Counted from the stretch's first letter, positions 17,703 through 28,458 are shown. The stretch is DNA of 64,000 nucleotides from Paenibacillus amylolyticus (GCF_029689945.1 NZ_CP121451.1:4216001-4280000); one strand, 5' to 3'. Program-made: numbers and translations. The notes: generated from the letters alone by a model not told the origin.

Positions 17703-18071
17703 TTAATCAATCTTACATGGTCTAAACGTTTCATGAGTAGCTTCATACTCTTCTATTAATCGGATTTTGTTTCCATCAAATCTAATCATTGATATACCAT
17801 CAAATGAATAAAGTTGTTTTTCTTTTGCTTTAAAATACCATTCTACAAAAAATAAGGTTTCATTTACTTGATGAATATTTTTTATCTTCCATTCTAAGAC
17901 AACTTGCTTCAGTAACATTTTTTTGATCCACCAATGGATTTCCTCTAAACCCACATACATTGCTCCATAACATTCGCGGTAGGTAATATCATCAGAAAAA
18001 TACGTATCTAAACATGTGAAATCTCTATTTACCCACATAAAGAAATATTTTTTTATAATTTCTTCTTTCAT
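17703..18071 (-). CDS. SnoaL/NTF2-like small protein
   Basis: 122 residues, AGGAG before ATG. MKEEIIKKYFFMWVNRDFTCLDTYFSDD and YRECYGAMYVGLEEIHWWIKK, with IRLIEEYEATHETFRP at the end, match the cone-shaped NTF2/SnoaL fold (helix, then Asp/Tyr pocket, then curved sheet). Such proteins are often small isomerases, cyclases or binding proteins; the function here is unknown. Stands alone. Confidence 0.75.
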   Translation of the reverse strand: MKEEIIKKYFFMWVNRDFTCLDTYFSDDITYRECYGAMYVGLEEIHWWIKKMLLKQVVLEWKIKNIHQVNETLFFVEWYFKAKEKQLYSFDGISMIRFDGNKIRLIEEYEATHETFRPCKID

Positions 18072-18175
18072 ATGTACTCCTCTATTCTTTAATTAAGCGC
18101 TGTTTTTAACTAGTGTTTTGAATCTATTATATCAAATGAACAGAAAATCCCTAAGCAATTCTGAACGCTTAGTGA

Positions 18176-18250
18176 ACAAAAGCAGCTGTTCACGTTGATC
18201 AGCTGCTTTCTTGTATTCTTGAGTTATAGTTTCCCGTTAGCGTGAGGATA
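18176..18250 (+). repeat. Dispersed repeat family B, copy 2
   Basis: CAGCTGTTCACGTTGATCAGCTG hairpin with CTTTC after it, then TTGAGTTATAGTTTCCCGTTAG. The same order as copy 1 at 16122-16200, with matching bases inside and outside the hairpin, so it is more than a shared terminator shape. Confidence 0.5.
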
Positions 18251-18361
18251 CCGAATCAATTCGAGGGAGCGTAATGAACTACCTCGCCCTTTACGCTCCT
18301 TACACATGTCTCCCCTTCTTTTATGAATTTCAAATGATGGGTTCTTGTGGTGTTATATCAC

Positions 18362-20184
18362 CTACTCTGTCCGTCCAAGGAAAAACGAATAACTATCTGC
18401 CGCACCTAACTTAGTAGTCTCTGTACGTTCAATAAGTTGTAATGCTCTCAATAAAGACCCGACTTGTTCGTGCATCAGATTCACATCGAATTTATCCATT
18501 TCTCTGTCTGCGCTATCTACCAGGAGATAATCTGGCATGGGGATAAGTCCAATCATTGGAATCCCCGCATTGAACAGGGGCTGACTCTCACCAAACAGAA
18601 ACTTATTATGTCCGCGCAAGATAACGGTCCGGGTGTTATTTCTATCTTCAATAGCTTTCATCCAAATGGCTTCCATTCTTTCATTTCCTGCATAGGTGAA
18701 TTCTGTGCTTATTTTGCCAGTCGGTCCATATTTTCCGGAAGCATCGTCTTTCCATTCCAAGCTGCCTAGATGCTCTACAGTGAGTCCAGCCACGGCTTTT
18801 AGGTGTCCATCTTTACCATCCCACAGCTCAGGATGAGCCTGCATCCAGGTTGAGGTTGCCTGCGAGGTACCTTTGAATTCAGGCAACCTGAAATGGCCTG
18901 TTACAAAGGTGAAGATCATCGTCCGTTCTGGCTGTTCCTGCTGCTGCAGGTAACGAATCATGGAGAGCATGCCAATCGCACCATCTTCTTCTACCACATT
19001 TACACCATCGGTATGTGTATTTATAATGATCGATTCCTTTTGTTCTTTCCTTCAATTTTCACATAAAAAGATTCAGTCGGCGCATTTTTTTGTGTTTCTG
19101 CCTCTAAAATCACTGTGCCCGTCTTATGTTCCTCAGCTGCGTTGATTACCTTTTGCCCTGCTGTTTTATTGACCCAAACTGCGGGGATTCCGAAATAACG
19201 CTCCGTGAATGGGATGTATTGATTCTCAGCCTTTTCATCTGAAACACCATCCCAGACGATAATGACTGCTTTCACGCCCTGTTCCTTGGCTTCTTCCAAT
19301 TTAGCGTGCTTCAAAGCTGTGGTAAGGACCAGATCGCCCTCATTCGAAGGAATACCGCCCGGCGCTTGAACTTTTTCACGTATATTCATCACCAGTGCCA
19401 TGGGGAAATTCTTAAAGTTCTTGATTTCTACTACGGCTATTTTATCCTTGGCTTCCTCGTACTCACCAGGTTTGGTGTAGACGAACTCTCCGGTTACTCC
19501 ATTTGGATCGGTCTCGCCAGAGTAAGGAAACGCAGAGGATACATGAATTTCCTCGTTATCAATGATCACAGAGCTTTTCTTTTCTTCCCAGCGGTCAAAA
19601 GTATACTTATCACGGTACACAGTAAAGCCCATATCCGTCACCTGCTGCTGTAACCATGCAATGAACTGATTATGACCTTCCGATCCCGTTGTACGGCTGC
19701 CAAAGGAATTCATTTTTTGGATATTTTCCAACATGGTGGTTGTAGAATCAAGCTGGTCATTGTTGATTTCAGCAGTCAATTCCGCAGGCAGAGTAACAGA
19801 CCCCGTAATAGGCTGAACATATAGGTTAACGACCCAAACCACACTGGCAACTAAAGCGACAATACCGATAAACACTCTCCGAACCACTCGAAAAACCTTC
19901 CCGCTCTTATGCTCATCACCAGCAAAAAACACATTCCAAACCCCTGCTACGATCAGCAGTAGAATTGCAAGTGCGAATAACCAAAACTCTTTAGTGACCA
20001 AGAAACAAATTCCGGTTACCAGGGCAACTGCATAGACCCAAAACAGTGTACCTCTTATCTTGAGGTTAAACTTATAAATTCCTAATTGTGCCAATAGCAC
20101 GATTATTGCTAGTACAACGAACAACATTTCTTTCCCGATGAATACAGAAGCACCAAGCGCTAGAATCAGGAATAGAATCCCCAT
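18362..20184 (-). pseudogene. Membrane-anchored M28-family peptidase, frameshifted
   Basis: Starts MGILFLILALGASVFIGKEM after TGGAGAA. About five membrane helices occupy residues 1-130, followed by the extracytoplasmic catalytic half: SFGSRTTGSEGHNQFIAWLQ, a protease-associated-like segment, then the zinc-ligand region NTHTDGVNVVEEDGAIGML (H, D and E-E expected for M28). The frame breaks at about 19040 in an A run (KNKRNRSL-stop) and resumes at ESIIINTHTDG; one extra A restores about 607 residues. The C-terminal part is intact, with GHNKFLFGESQPLFNAGIPM. Substrate unknown. Confidence 0.75.
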
Positions 20185-20716
20185 AGTTCTCCATTTAATT
20201 TACTTCTCATAATGTACCTCTCTCTTGTTCTTGATGTAAGTTAAGTGTAATAAGGTATAGTCAGTGTTCATCCTGTTCCATAACACGAAATGATTTGAGG
20301 TATTTAATTCAAGATTATCTTCTCTATCCAACTGTTAAAGACCACTGAAAAGGATGTATTCAACTATATTTACACTATAAAGGTTGAACTGTACTTCAAG
20401 GTCAAGATAACAAGATTAAAAATTTATTTAGATACATCTGATTCTTTCCTTCCTTTATTCCCATAGTCTAAAATGTAATTTAAATCTGGACTTAAAGCTA
20501 TTGAGTTGTAACTTGGTGTCATTGTACATTGTCCTTGGACATCATCCACTCATTAACTCTACCATAATAAACGTATTAACAAGCTAAAGACCCGCTTGAT
20601 CCGTAAGGATCAGGCAGGTCTTATATTGGCCGAATAATATTTGATTATCTTTCAATCACTTTGCGAGCTTCGAGCTCCTAATTGCTTTGAAGACGACCTA
20701 AGCTCACTTTGACATC
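20185..20716. other. Intergenic region with one terminator
   Basis: 532 bases without a gene. The hairpin at 20588-20622 (AGACC, TGATCC, loop GTAA, GGATCA, GGTCT) is the only strong structure and probably terminates the large leftward glycan operon ending at 20717. The AT-rich part 20200-20480 holds nothing I can name. Confidence 0.6.
20588..20622 (-). terminator. Terminator of the glycan-utilisation operon
   Basis: A long stem pairs AGACCTGCCTGATCC with GGATCAAGCGGGTCT (two mismatches) around a TTAC loop on the minus strand, then TTTAGC. It lies about 95 bases after the last gene of the operon. Confidence 0.6.
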
Positions 20717-22753
20717 TTATTTGGATAAGTCATACGCTTTTCGGATCAGCGAGAAATATTCATCCGCCTTAACCACCTGAAACTCGGCTCCAAGAGATTC
20801 CGTAATCGCCAGCACATCCGATGGGGTCATGCTCCATGCATTAATCCCAACCGAAATAAACGTTGGAGATTTGCCACCCCATTCGGTCTTGGTACGATTC
20901 AAAATATCTTTACCATCCTGCACCGTTGAGATGCCTCGCAGAATGGAAATCGGAAAGCTGCCATTCATGATTTGAACATTGGCTTTGTCCTCGCCTGCGA
21001 GGAACAGGCCTGGAAGTTTATAGTTCTTCTCATACGCAGCTGCAATCGAATCACTCAGCGGAACGTCTTTCCCAAGCTCACGATTGAGCACAAAAGCGTA
21101 CGACATGTTCGTTTTCTTCAGATAAGAGAACGTTTGTTTCAGATAATCCGGGAATGTGCCTGTCGGCCAAACATGCGGATTAAAGTAACCCACGCCGGAC
21201 GGGCCTGCAACTAGCTGATCATTTGGGGTCGCCGTTGAACGGTAATAGTTTAGAATGGCAGGTGCTGCATCATAGAGTAACGGACTGGAGGTCCAGTTAA
21301 TCGGCACTTTACCCCGTGCGGGATCAGCCCACAGGTTGCGCATATGATTCTGATCGTATTGCAGGTTGTCACCTTCGCCAAAGGTATAGGTTACATAGAT
21401 TTTGTTCTCCAGCTTGGATTTTACCGGTTTGGGAGCAGGCTGTTGTTTTACGTTTGTTCCTGAAAATACGGTCATGTTATGGAACCAGTCGGAAGGAACA
21501 ACATAGACACCATGACGAGATGTGAGTTCGATGCCAGCAACTTCGCCTTCAAAATCATTGTCGAACCAACCCAGATAAGGTGTCCCTGGTTTTACATCAG
21601 ACAGAATCTTCTCAAATAGCGCCTTTTCCTCTGGCACACTGGTAGACAACCAGAACACCATGGCTTTGTTCGCAACAGCATAATCGCGGAGATAGCCATA
21701 AGGTTCCTTTTCTTCAGACGAGAGTGGTTGAACATTGCTCGCAGATACCTTGTATTGGTTCCACATCTCGATCGATACGGTTAGTTGCCTTGTGTCCGCT
21801 GCAGGCTTAAATTCGTATACAAAATAGTTTCCATTATCTGCGAAGCGGTGATCGCTTCCAGGCAAAAATTTGGAGTTATGTCGGTCATAGAGAAACGCTT
21901 CTTCCTCAGAAGAACCTGTTTTGAAATCCGCAATTATCTGTCCATCTGCTTTCACGGTCACTTGATGAACGGCAGGTCCCCAGCCATCCTGAGGAAAGGC
22001 ATCATTAAAGCGGAGGTAGACTGCTTCTTTTCCCAAATAGGATGACAAGTCATAGTCATAGGTCTTCCTGTTGCTTGCATCACGAATCTGTTCCTTCTCG
22101 ACGCCAACCGTTTGGAATGAATCAAAATTTCCGGACGGAATCGGGATGGAGGTGTCTGGACTCAATCCGACCAACATTCGTTGAGTCGTCTGGCTCCAGA
22201 GATGCTCATACTGCCAGTTGTAGGCATCCATACGATTCTTGAACTTGCCCTGCAAGTCTTCGATTACCGACAGGTGATACGGTGGAGCAGTCAATTGTTG
22301 AGCCAGTTCAGGACTGGCAACAACAGCATTTTTGAGTCCGGCAAGTGTCGTTGCCACATTAATGGAGTCCGGCAGCTGCGGATCATATACGATAATGCCT
22401 TTGATCTCTTTCGCATATTTCTTGAGAACATCCATTACGTTGTCATGCTGCTTATAAGGTACGTTCAAGTCCTGCAGCCAAGGGTCTGCTTTATTTTGTT
22501 GAATGTAGATTCGCGGCTTTTCCCGATTGATTACCCCTTCAAGCGTCGTCAAAAGCAATTTGATATCGCCAGATTCCTCATAGACATTCGCCACATCCAA
22601 ACGTTCTACTTTATTGAAAGTTGGAAGCGCTTGATTTTGAGGCCACTTTATAGAATTTATATGCTTCAACTCATCTGCGGCAGCAAATGCACTAGCCGAT
22701 AACACGGTTGTGCAGACCAGGGCAACACACAAAACGGCTAATTTACGAATCAT
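20717..22753 (-). CDS. Secreted GxGYxYP-domain protein (putative glycoside hydrolase)
   Basis: About 678 residues. ATG at 22753 is preferred over 22762 because AAAGGAG is only two bases from the latter. Signal peptide MIRKLAVLCVALVCTTVLSA with cleavage near AFAA. The N-terminal half (ANVYEESGDIKLLLTTLEGVINREKPRIYI) and the central TYTFGEGDNLQYDQNHMRNLW with AGPSGVGYFNPHVWP match the GxGYxYP N/C domain pair, a putative glycosidase family without a well-defined reaction. An inserted beta-rich domain (YLRFNDAFPQDGWGPAVHQV) may bind carbohydrate. Last gene of the seven-gene operon. Confidence 0.85.
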   Translation of the reverse strand: MIRKLAVLCVALVCTTVLSASAFAAADELKHINSIKWPQNQALPTFNKVERLDVANVYEESGDIKLLLTTLEGVINREKPRIYIQQNKADPWLQDLNVPYKQHDNVMDVLKKYAKEIKGIIVYDPQLPDSINVATTLAGLKNAVVASPELAQQLTAPPYHLSVIEDLQGKFKNRMDAYNWQYEHLWSQTTQRMLVGLSPDTSIPIPSGNFDSFQTVGVEKEQIRDASNRKTYDYDLSSYLGKEAVYLRFNDAFPQDGWGPAVHQVTVKADGQIIADFKTGSSEEEAFLYDRHNSKFLPGSDHRFADNGNYFVYEFKPAADTRQLTVSIEMWNQYKVSASNVQPLSSEEKEPYGYLRDYAVANKAMVFWLSTSVPEEKALFEKILSDVKPGTPYLGWFDNDFEGEVAGIELTSRHGVYVVPSDWFHNMTVFSGTNVKQQPAPKPVKSKLENKIYVTYTFGEGDNLQYDQNHMRNLWADPARGKVPINWTSSPLLYDAAPAILNYYRSTATPNDQLVAGPSGVGYFNPHVWPTGTFPDYLKQTFSYLKKTNMSYAFVLNRELGKDVPLSDSIAAAYEKNYKLPGLFLAGEDKANVQIMNGSFPISILRGISTVQDGKDILNRTKTEWGGKSPTFISVGINAWSMTPSDVLAITESLGAEFQVVKADEYFSLIRKAYDLSK

Positions 22754-22846
22754 AATGTTCATATCTCCTTTGTCTCCCTTATATCTTCGAAATGATCACA
22801 GACTTCCTCTGTGCCTGCCTGCATACTCACAACCTGCCTTCACCCA

Positions 22847-24853
22847 TTATTCTGCAGGCTGTTGCATGAGTAATTGAATAAAGAACCCGCCAACCACAGA
22901 ACGATTCTGAAAATTCATCTGCTTAGCGGTGATCGTGTCATACCAATCCGTTACGGGAACACGAGATGACGTTTCGTTCATGAAATCCCACAGCGGTGAG
23001 ATGAACGATTCAAACTGTGCTTTCGTTGAACTCATGGAGGCACACCATACCAGCCAATCGGATTTGGTATACGTTTCACGGCTATCCAAGGGCAGGCCAT
23101 AGCGATTTTGTTTGTGCATGTAATATTCAAGTTCTTTGGCGGCGATCTCTTTCGGGAACAGGTGCAGGTCGAGCAGATGGTTCCATACCAGATTGTACTT
23201 CATGCTCCATGACTCGGTCGGACTGTCAAACGTCAGCTTATAGTGATCCCCGGCATCTGCCATGGCCACCCACTCCTGTGCCATTTTTCGAGCTTCCTCA
23301 AGGTATGTCGCCCCTTCCTTCAGTCCAAGCCTGTCACACAGGTAGGAATACGCAGCAATGCCCAATATGGCCTTAATCGATAAATTGGTATTATGCGCCA
23401 GATGCCCGGCGAAGTCATCCGTGCACAGCTGGTTTACAGGATCGAGTCCATTGTGCAGCAGATAATCTGCCCATTGCGTAAGAGGTTCCCAATGCTGCCG
23501 ATCAAATTCGATATCTCCCCCATATTTGCTGACCGCCGCTGCCATCAGCAGCATATTGCCGCATTCCTCAATCGGCATCTGGTATTCCAGCTTATTCTCG
23601 CCATACACCTGACCGTTGGCCTTAGGGTAGGTTCCTACATCATGAGGAGCAAAATCAAACGTCCAATCCGGGCTCATCGCATACTTGTAAATTGGACGCA
23701 TCATGCCCTTGATCAGTTCAGGGTTGTACCTGAGGAAAAGTGGGATCGAAGGGTAACTGACATCCACCGTAGCGATACATCCATTGCTGAAATTCTCTTT
23801 GGAAAAAAATAAAACATTCCCCTCCTCATCGGCAGCCAGCTTATGCGCCGCAATCGCCTGTCTGTAGGTTAGCGCCACAATATCCCGGTATTTCTCACCG
23901 CCTGCGGCCTGACTCTCTGCCATGAGTTCAAGATTAAAACGGTCACAGCGCTGCTGAATCTCTTCGTATTGTTGAGATGCTCGTAACAGCATCTCATGAA
24001 ATGTTAATCCATTTCGCTTCCAATACGCAGGCAGCGGTTGTTGAAAATATTCAATCGCATGAATATCGTCATACGCAAGCATGAGAAATTCGGATATCGG
24101 TTCGTCCTGGACAGCCCCCAGATCGATCTCGGCGGCCATAACCGGCATATTGTCCGATACAGCCCGCCACTGAGGATGATCATCTTCGATCTGCAATTGT
24201 CCAGTGCGTACATACTGCTCACGGCCTGTTACTGAATGAATGGCCGTCTGGATATGGGAAGATTGGGGAACAGCCAGAACCATATATCCCCAATCGATTC
24301 GTGTATCATCACCGGCAAGCTGTAATACGGGCTGATCCACAGTGCCCATGGACATGACATTCCATTGCCCCTCAATCACATGGCGTTCCCATGTAATGTG
24401 TTGGTCGGATGTGTTTACACACCATTCCCCTGTCACATCAAAATATATTTTGACTTGATGGGATGCCCCATCGATGGATTTGGCCTGAAAAGTCAAATAT
24501 GTCACCGGCCTGGATAACAGGTCCAGATCATCCAGCAATAAAGGTGTATTGAACTGAACATGAAGCTCTATTCCTTCGCCTTGAAACGTATATCGAGTTG
24601 TTACGGGCTGGACAGTCAGGTGGGTCTGCACCAGCACATCAGGTTCCTGGACAGCTGTACGCTCCTCCGATCCCACTTTCCCCATAAATCGTCGAAGCTT
24701 TCCATCGATCACCGCCAAGCCCACCATGCCATTCGTTTTGTTGGTCCAATGCCGGGTATGATCTTCATACAGATGGTCCGCGGCCGACCATACGCTAAAA
24801 TAAGGGTCCACAGTAACCAGAGGTACGGAAGGTGGTCTGAACTTAGTCGTCAT
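22847..24853 (-). CDS. DUF4965/glutaminase-family (GtaA-like) protein
   Basis: 668 residues from MTTKFRPPSVPLVTVDPYFS, AAGGAG nine bases before ATG; no signal peptide, so cytoplasmic. SVWSAADHLYEDHTRHWTNKTNGMVG is the DUF4964-type start. The C-terminal half (FSNGCIATVDVSYPSIPLFL, YGENKLEYQMPIEECGNML, NTNLSIKAILGIAAYSYL) is the alpha/alpha-toroid of DUF4965/DUF1793 proteins. Fungal GtaA relatives were named glutaminases, but many bacterial members sit in glycan loci, as here between a sugar ABC transporter and a GxGYxYP protein, so a glycosidase role is plausible. Confidence 0.85.
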   Translation of the reverse strand: MTTKFRPPSVPLVTVDPYFSVWSAADHLYEDHTRHWTNKTNGMVGLAVIDGKLRRFMGKVGSEERTAVQEPDVLVQTHLTVQPVTTRYTFQGEGIELHVQFNTPLLLDDLDLLSRPVTYLTFQAKSIDGASHQVKIYFDVTGEWCVNTSDQHITWERHVIEGQWNVMSMGTVDQPVLQLAGDDTRIDWGYMVLAVPQSSHIQTAIHSVTGREQYVRTGQLQIEDDHPQWRAVSDNMPVMAAEIDLGAVQDEPISEFLMLAYDDIHAIEYFQQPLPAYWKRNGLTFHEMLLRASQQYEEIQQRCDRFNLELMAESQAAGGEKYRDIVALTYRQAIAAHKLAADEEGNVLFFSKENFSNGCIATVDVSYPSIPLFLRYNPELIKGMMRPIYKYAMSPDWTFDFAPHDVGTYPKANGQVYGENKLEYQMPIEECGNMLLMAAAVSKYGGDIEFDRQHWEPLTQWADYLLHNGLDPVNQLCTDDFAGHLAHNTNLSIKAILGIAAYSYLCDRLGLKEGATYLEEARKMAQEWVAMADAGDHYKLTFDSPTESWSMKYNLVWNHLLDLHLFPKEIAAKELEYYMHKQNRYGLPLDSRETYTKSDWLVWCASMSSTKAQFESFISPLWDFMNETSSRVPVTDWYDTITAKQMNFQNRSVVGGFFIQLLMQQPAE

Positions 24854-24897
24854 ATGAATGCAACTCCTTCAAATTAAAAGTAAGAATACGGAGGTCA

Positions 24898-26553
24898 TCA
24901 GTTCGGCATCTGAACGGTAACTACGTCTTTCCCTTTCAAGTTTTCGTTCGTAAACTGCATGGCTTGATCATATCCGGTCTTTCGAAGCTGCTCGCGTAGC
25001 TCGTTGATAATGCCCAACGCCGCTTCATCCGATTTTGCAAAGATTGCTTCCTTCCAGGCATCACTCATCCGGTCCATGGAAGGCTTCAGCATCTCCCATT
25101 CCGGTGCTTTGGTAATCACATCGCCCGGGTTATAGGCTGTGATGACATGAATGCCATTAGGACGCAGAATTTTTCTGGCTTGTTCCATGGCATCAAGCCG
25201 TTTCTGATCGGCCCAGATATCTCCGCCTGCAACCGAATTGATTCGATCTGGCCCCGTGATGGATTCCAGACCAATGGTAATGCCTTCGTTCTTGCGAACT
25301 TTACCCGATTGATCTGCCGTAAATTTATCGAACCACTCCTTATTGGCAACAGGCTTACCCTCCTTCATATCCCAATGAACGCCCTGCACTCCGTATCTTG
25401 CCAGCATAAATCCTTCATCGGAAGCCATGTAATCGAGGAACTTCAGCGCCGCATCTACACATGCGCCCTTGCAGTTTTTGGTGATCGCTGTTACGTTGTT
25501 GCCCTGGATGCCTAGATCCGCAGGGCGATTCGGTTCAACATCCGCACGCTCCAAGGGGCCGACCGGGATGTAATCGCTTCCAGGGTGTGAAGTGACATAT
25601 TCTTTGGAGGCATCCAGAATGGCCGGATAGTGTGCGGCAAGAATGGCGATGCGGCCCTGATTGATTTTCTCCTTGGCGATCGGGTCAGTCTGGGCGAATG
25701 CTTCCGGGTCCATTAACCCTTCTTCAACCAGTTTCCGATAGAACAGGGTGTATTCTTCATAACCTTTGGTGAAAAAGTTATGCTCTACCGTTCCGTCACC
25801 TTTGTCAACATAACTGCCACCTGAATTGAACATGGTATTGCCGATGCCGACGGACCAGCCGTTGCTGAAGCCACCCAGTGGAAAGACCGGCTGCCCGTTC
25901 TCTTGCAGATTGGCATCCTTGATTGCTTTGAGGAAGGTATAGAATGCCTCCTTAGTCACGACCGATTGCGGGTCTATACCCACCTTATCCGCGATATCCT
26001 TGCGAACATAGAAGCCGTACAGCCAATCCATGCCATCTTCATTCTGGGCAGGCTGGTTTTGCAGGAGCAGATATTTTTTGCCGTCATAGGCATTAATCGC
26101 TTTTTCGTAAAGCGCTGGGGGTACATTTTCTTCAGCAATGGATTTCGCGAGGTTTGGATAGTCCCCAATTTGTCGGAAATATCGACGAGCTGCCCTTTCT
26201 TTTGCCGCCTTGATAATGCCATCCAGCTCCCCTCCCCATGCGGGTCCGGTATAGATATCCGGCAGATCCTGCGTGGCAAATATCTGGTTTACCTTCTCGG
26301 TCTCACTGCCTTTGGTATACTCCCAATCCAGCGTGACGCCCGTTTTCTCCTTGATGACTTCTTCCACAGGCGTTATTCCGTTATCCGAACCACCCGAACC
26401 GTTCCAGTTGTGCAATATTTTGAGCTTGTATGAACCATCAGCTGCTTCTCCGCTATTCCCGTTTCCTGATGAATCCGTGCATCCGCTCAACGATCCTCCA
26501 ACCAAGATGGACACGAGTAATACGGATACGCCTTTCGACCAAATTCGGTTCAA
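24898..26553 (-). CDS. Sugar ABC transporter solute-binding lipoprotein (LplA type)
   Basis: 551 residues from TTG at 26553, seven to eight bases after AGGAGG. Signal peptide with lipobox GGSLSGC. The large size and features such as VEEVIKEKTGVTLDWEY, FATQDLPDIYTG, KYLLLQNQPAQNEDGMDWLYGFYVRKDIADKVG and a Trp/Asp-rich pocket match the LplA/YtcQ group that works with LplB/LplC permeases. Third transporter gene of the operon; the ATPase must come from elsewhere. Confidence 0.92.
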   Translation of the reverse strand: MNRIWSKGVSVLLVSILVGGSLSGCTDSSGNGNSGEAADGSYKLKILHNWNGSGGSDNGITPVEEVIKEKTGVTLDWEYTKGSETEKVNQIFATQDLPDIYTGPAWGGELDGIIKAAKERAARRYFRQIGDYPNLAKSIAEENVPPALYEKAINAYDGKKYLLLQNQPAQNEDGMDWLYGFYVRKDIADKVGIDPQSVVTKEAFYTFLKAIKDANLQENGQPVFPLGGFSNGWSVGIGNTMFNSGGSYVDKGDGTVEHNFFTKGYEEYTLFYRKLVEEGLMDPEAFAQTDPIAKEKINQGRIAILAAHYPAILDASKEYVTSHPGSDYIPVGPLERADVEPNRPADLGIQGNNVTAITKNCKGACVDAALKFLDYMASDEGFMLARYGVQGVHWDMKEGKPVANKEWFDKFTADQSGKVRKNEGITIGLESITGPDRINSVAGGDIWADQKRLDAMEQARKILRPNGIHVITAYNPGDVITKAPEWEMLKPSMDRMSDAWKEAIFAKSDEAALGIINELREQLRKTGYDQAMQFTNENLKGKDVVTVQMPN

Positions 26554-26634
26554 ACCAATCGCCTCCTGAAATATGATGATGAATGATCTGGGTTAAGCCT
26601 GGTAAAAACTCAGCAAATTCCGGGTCAGAATCAC

Positions 26635-27531
26635 CTAACCTTTCACCGAACCAATCATCACTCCTTTTACGAAATATCGTTGCAGGAACGGATAAATACA
26701 CAGGATCGGGAAGACCGTAATGACGAGCAAAGCCATACGCAGGGATTCGGGTGTCGCACCCGCTCCGCCTGAACTGCCAATCGTCTGCCCGCCCTGTTGT
26801 GCTGCGCGCTGCATCGAATTGGACAGCGACTCCGCTTCGGTCAGCATCTCCTGCAGGAGGGTTTGCACCGGAATCAGATCCTTGTTGGATACATAGTAGG
26901 CACCCGAGAACCAGTCATTCCAGTGGGCGACCCCAATGAAGAGGGAGATGGTTGCCAGTACGGGTCCCGAGAGAGGCAGAATGATGCGAATGAAGATCTG
27001 AAAATCCCCATACCCGTCAATGTGGGCTGATTCCTCCAGCTCTTCCGGAATTCCTTGCAGAAAGGTCCGGATAATGATGATATGCATGAAGTTGAATAAC
27101 AGCGGCAAGACGTACACCCAGAAGGTGTTGATCAGATGCAGCTTCTGAAGCGTAATGAAGAACGGGATGAATCCGGCACTGAAAATCGTAGGCAAAAAGA
27201 TGTAAAAGGTGAAAAATGAACGGCCTGGCAAGGATTTCTTCGAAAGCGCGTAAGCCATCAGTGTACACAGAATCACATGAAGGAACGTACCGAGCACGGT
27301 TCGCATGATGGTGATCTGGTACGCCTTCCAGATGCGTGCGTTATCAAATACCTGGGCATAGTTCTCCAGTGTAAATTGTCGTGGTAGGAAATAGATCGCG
27401 CCCTGCATGGAATCCTTGCCGTCATTCAGCGAGTACGCCAGGATGTATATAAACGGGTAGATCATGGAGAATCCGACCAAAGCGAGAATGGTATAGTTTA
27501 TAACTGAAAATAAGGACCATTTGCGTGTCAT
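26635..27531 (-). CDS. Carbohydrate ABC transporter permease (LplC type)
   Basis: About 298 residues; ATG at 27531 lies seven bases after AAGGAGG. Six membrane segments; the EAA loop reads ELEESAHIDGYGDFQIFIRIILP, and LQRYFVKGVMIGSVKG is the terminal signature. A Gln/Gly/Ser-rich cytoplasmic stretch near residues 240-260 (QQGGQTIGSSGGAGATPESL) is common in this subgroup. Partner of the LplB-type permease, nine bases downstream of it. Confidence 0.93.
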   Translation of the reverse strand: MTRKWSLFSVINYTILALVGFSMIYPFIYILAYSLNDGKDSMQGAIYFLPRQFTLENYAQVFDNARIWKAYQITIMRTVLGTFLHVILCTLMAYALSKKSLPGRSFFTFYIFLPTIFSAGFIPFFITLQKLHLINTFWVYVLPLLFNFMHIIIIRTFLQGIPEELEESAHIDGYGDFQIFIRIILPLSGPVLATISLFIGVAHWNDWFSGAYYVSNKDLIPVQTLLQEMLTEAESLSNSMQRAAQQGGQTIGSSGGAGATPESLRMALLVITVFPILCIYPFLQRYFVKGVMIGSVKG

Positions 27532-27543
27532 CACATCACCTCC

Positions 27544-28458
27544 TTAGAACAGGGATACATCACTGACTTTGCGGGCAATCCGGTTGACCGTTAGCACCAA
27601 AATCAGCCCAATTACACTCTGGAACAGCCCCACAGCTGCCGCGTAACTCAGACGTCCTTCCCGTATACCCGAGTTAATGGCGTGCACGTCAAGTACACTG
27701 CCCATGCCAGCGGTCGCAGGTCCATTCAGGAGAAGCAGCTGCTCGTAACCCGCGCTCATCAAGTTACCCACGGCGAGAATAAATAATATAATGGCGACAT
27801 TACGGATACCCGGCAGGGTCACATGCCATATCTGTTGGAAACGCCCTGCACCATCGATTTTGGCAGCTTCATATTGCTGCTGGTCAATTCCGGCAATCGC
27901 AGCCATGAATATGATGGAGTTCCAGCCGATGTTCTTCCAAATATCCGATCCAACAATTATCTGATAGAACCAGGTGGGATTGTTCAGAAATTGGATTGGA
28001 TCAGTTCCGAACGACCCCAGCAAATCATTAACTGGCCCGCCGTATGGCGTGAGCAATCTCTGCATCAGGGTGACAACCACAATCCAGGATACAAAGTAGG
28101 GTAAATAGGAAAGTGTCTGAACGGTTTTCTTGAACCTGATCATGCGTATTTCGTTTAAAAGAATGGCGAGAATGATTGGCATCGGAAAGCCGATTAACAG
28201 CTTCATAAGACTGATAATCACCGTGTTGCGGATGATATCACCCGATTGATAATAGTTAAAGAACTGTTGAAAATACTTGAAGCCTGCCCAGGGGCTTCCG
28301 GTAAAACCGCCAACGAAGGTATAATCCCTGAAGGCAACCTGAATTCCATATAAGGGAACATAAGAGAATAGGAAGAACCAGATGATGCCGGGTAACATGA
28401 ACAAGTAAAAGAGCTTATGCTTCCAGATTCGCTTCATTAACACACTGTTCTTAATCAC
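27544..28458 (-). CDS. Carbohydrate ABC transporter permease (LplB type)
   Basis: 304 residues from GTG at 28458 with AAAGGAG upstream. Six membrane segments; MLPGIIWFFLFSYVPLYGIQVAFRDY is the LplB-type start, and YEAAKIDGAGRFQQIWHVTLPGI is the EAA loop. Forms the channel with the LplC-type protein for the lipoprotein at 24898. Lies in the middle of the operon, after the GH38 gene. Confidence 0.93.
   Translation of the reverse strand: MIKNSVLMKRIWKHKLFYLFMLPGIIWFFLFSYVPLYGIQVAFRDYTFVGGFTGSPWAGFKYFQQFFNYYQSGDIIRNTVIISLMKLLIGFPMPIILAILLNEIRMIRFKKTVQTLSYLPYFVSWIVVVTLMQRLLTPYGGPVNDLLGSFGTDPIQFLNNPTWFYQIIVGSDIWKNIGWNSIIFMAAIAGIDQQQYEAAKIDGAGRFQQIWHVTLPGIRNVAIILFILAVGNLMSAGYEQLLLLNGPATAGMGSVLDVHAINSGIREGRLSYAAAVGLFQSVIGLILVLTVNRIARKVSDVSLF

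Noticed and set aside
22181..22702. Plus-strand open frame of 173 codons opposite the GxGYxYP gene
   Set aside because: It lies wholly antisense to a well-supported gene, has no ribosome site and no family features; it is a compositional shadow.
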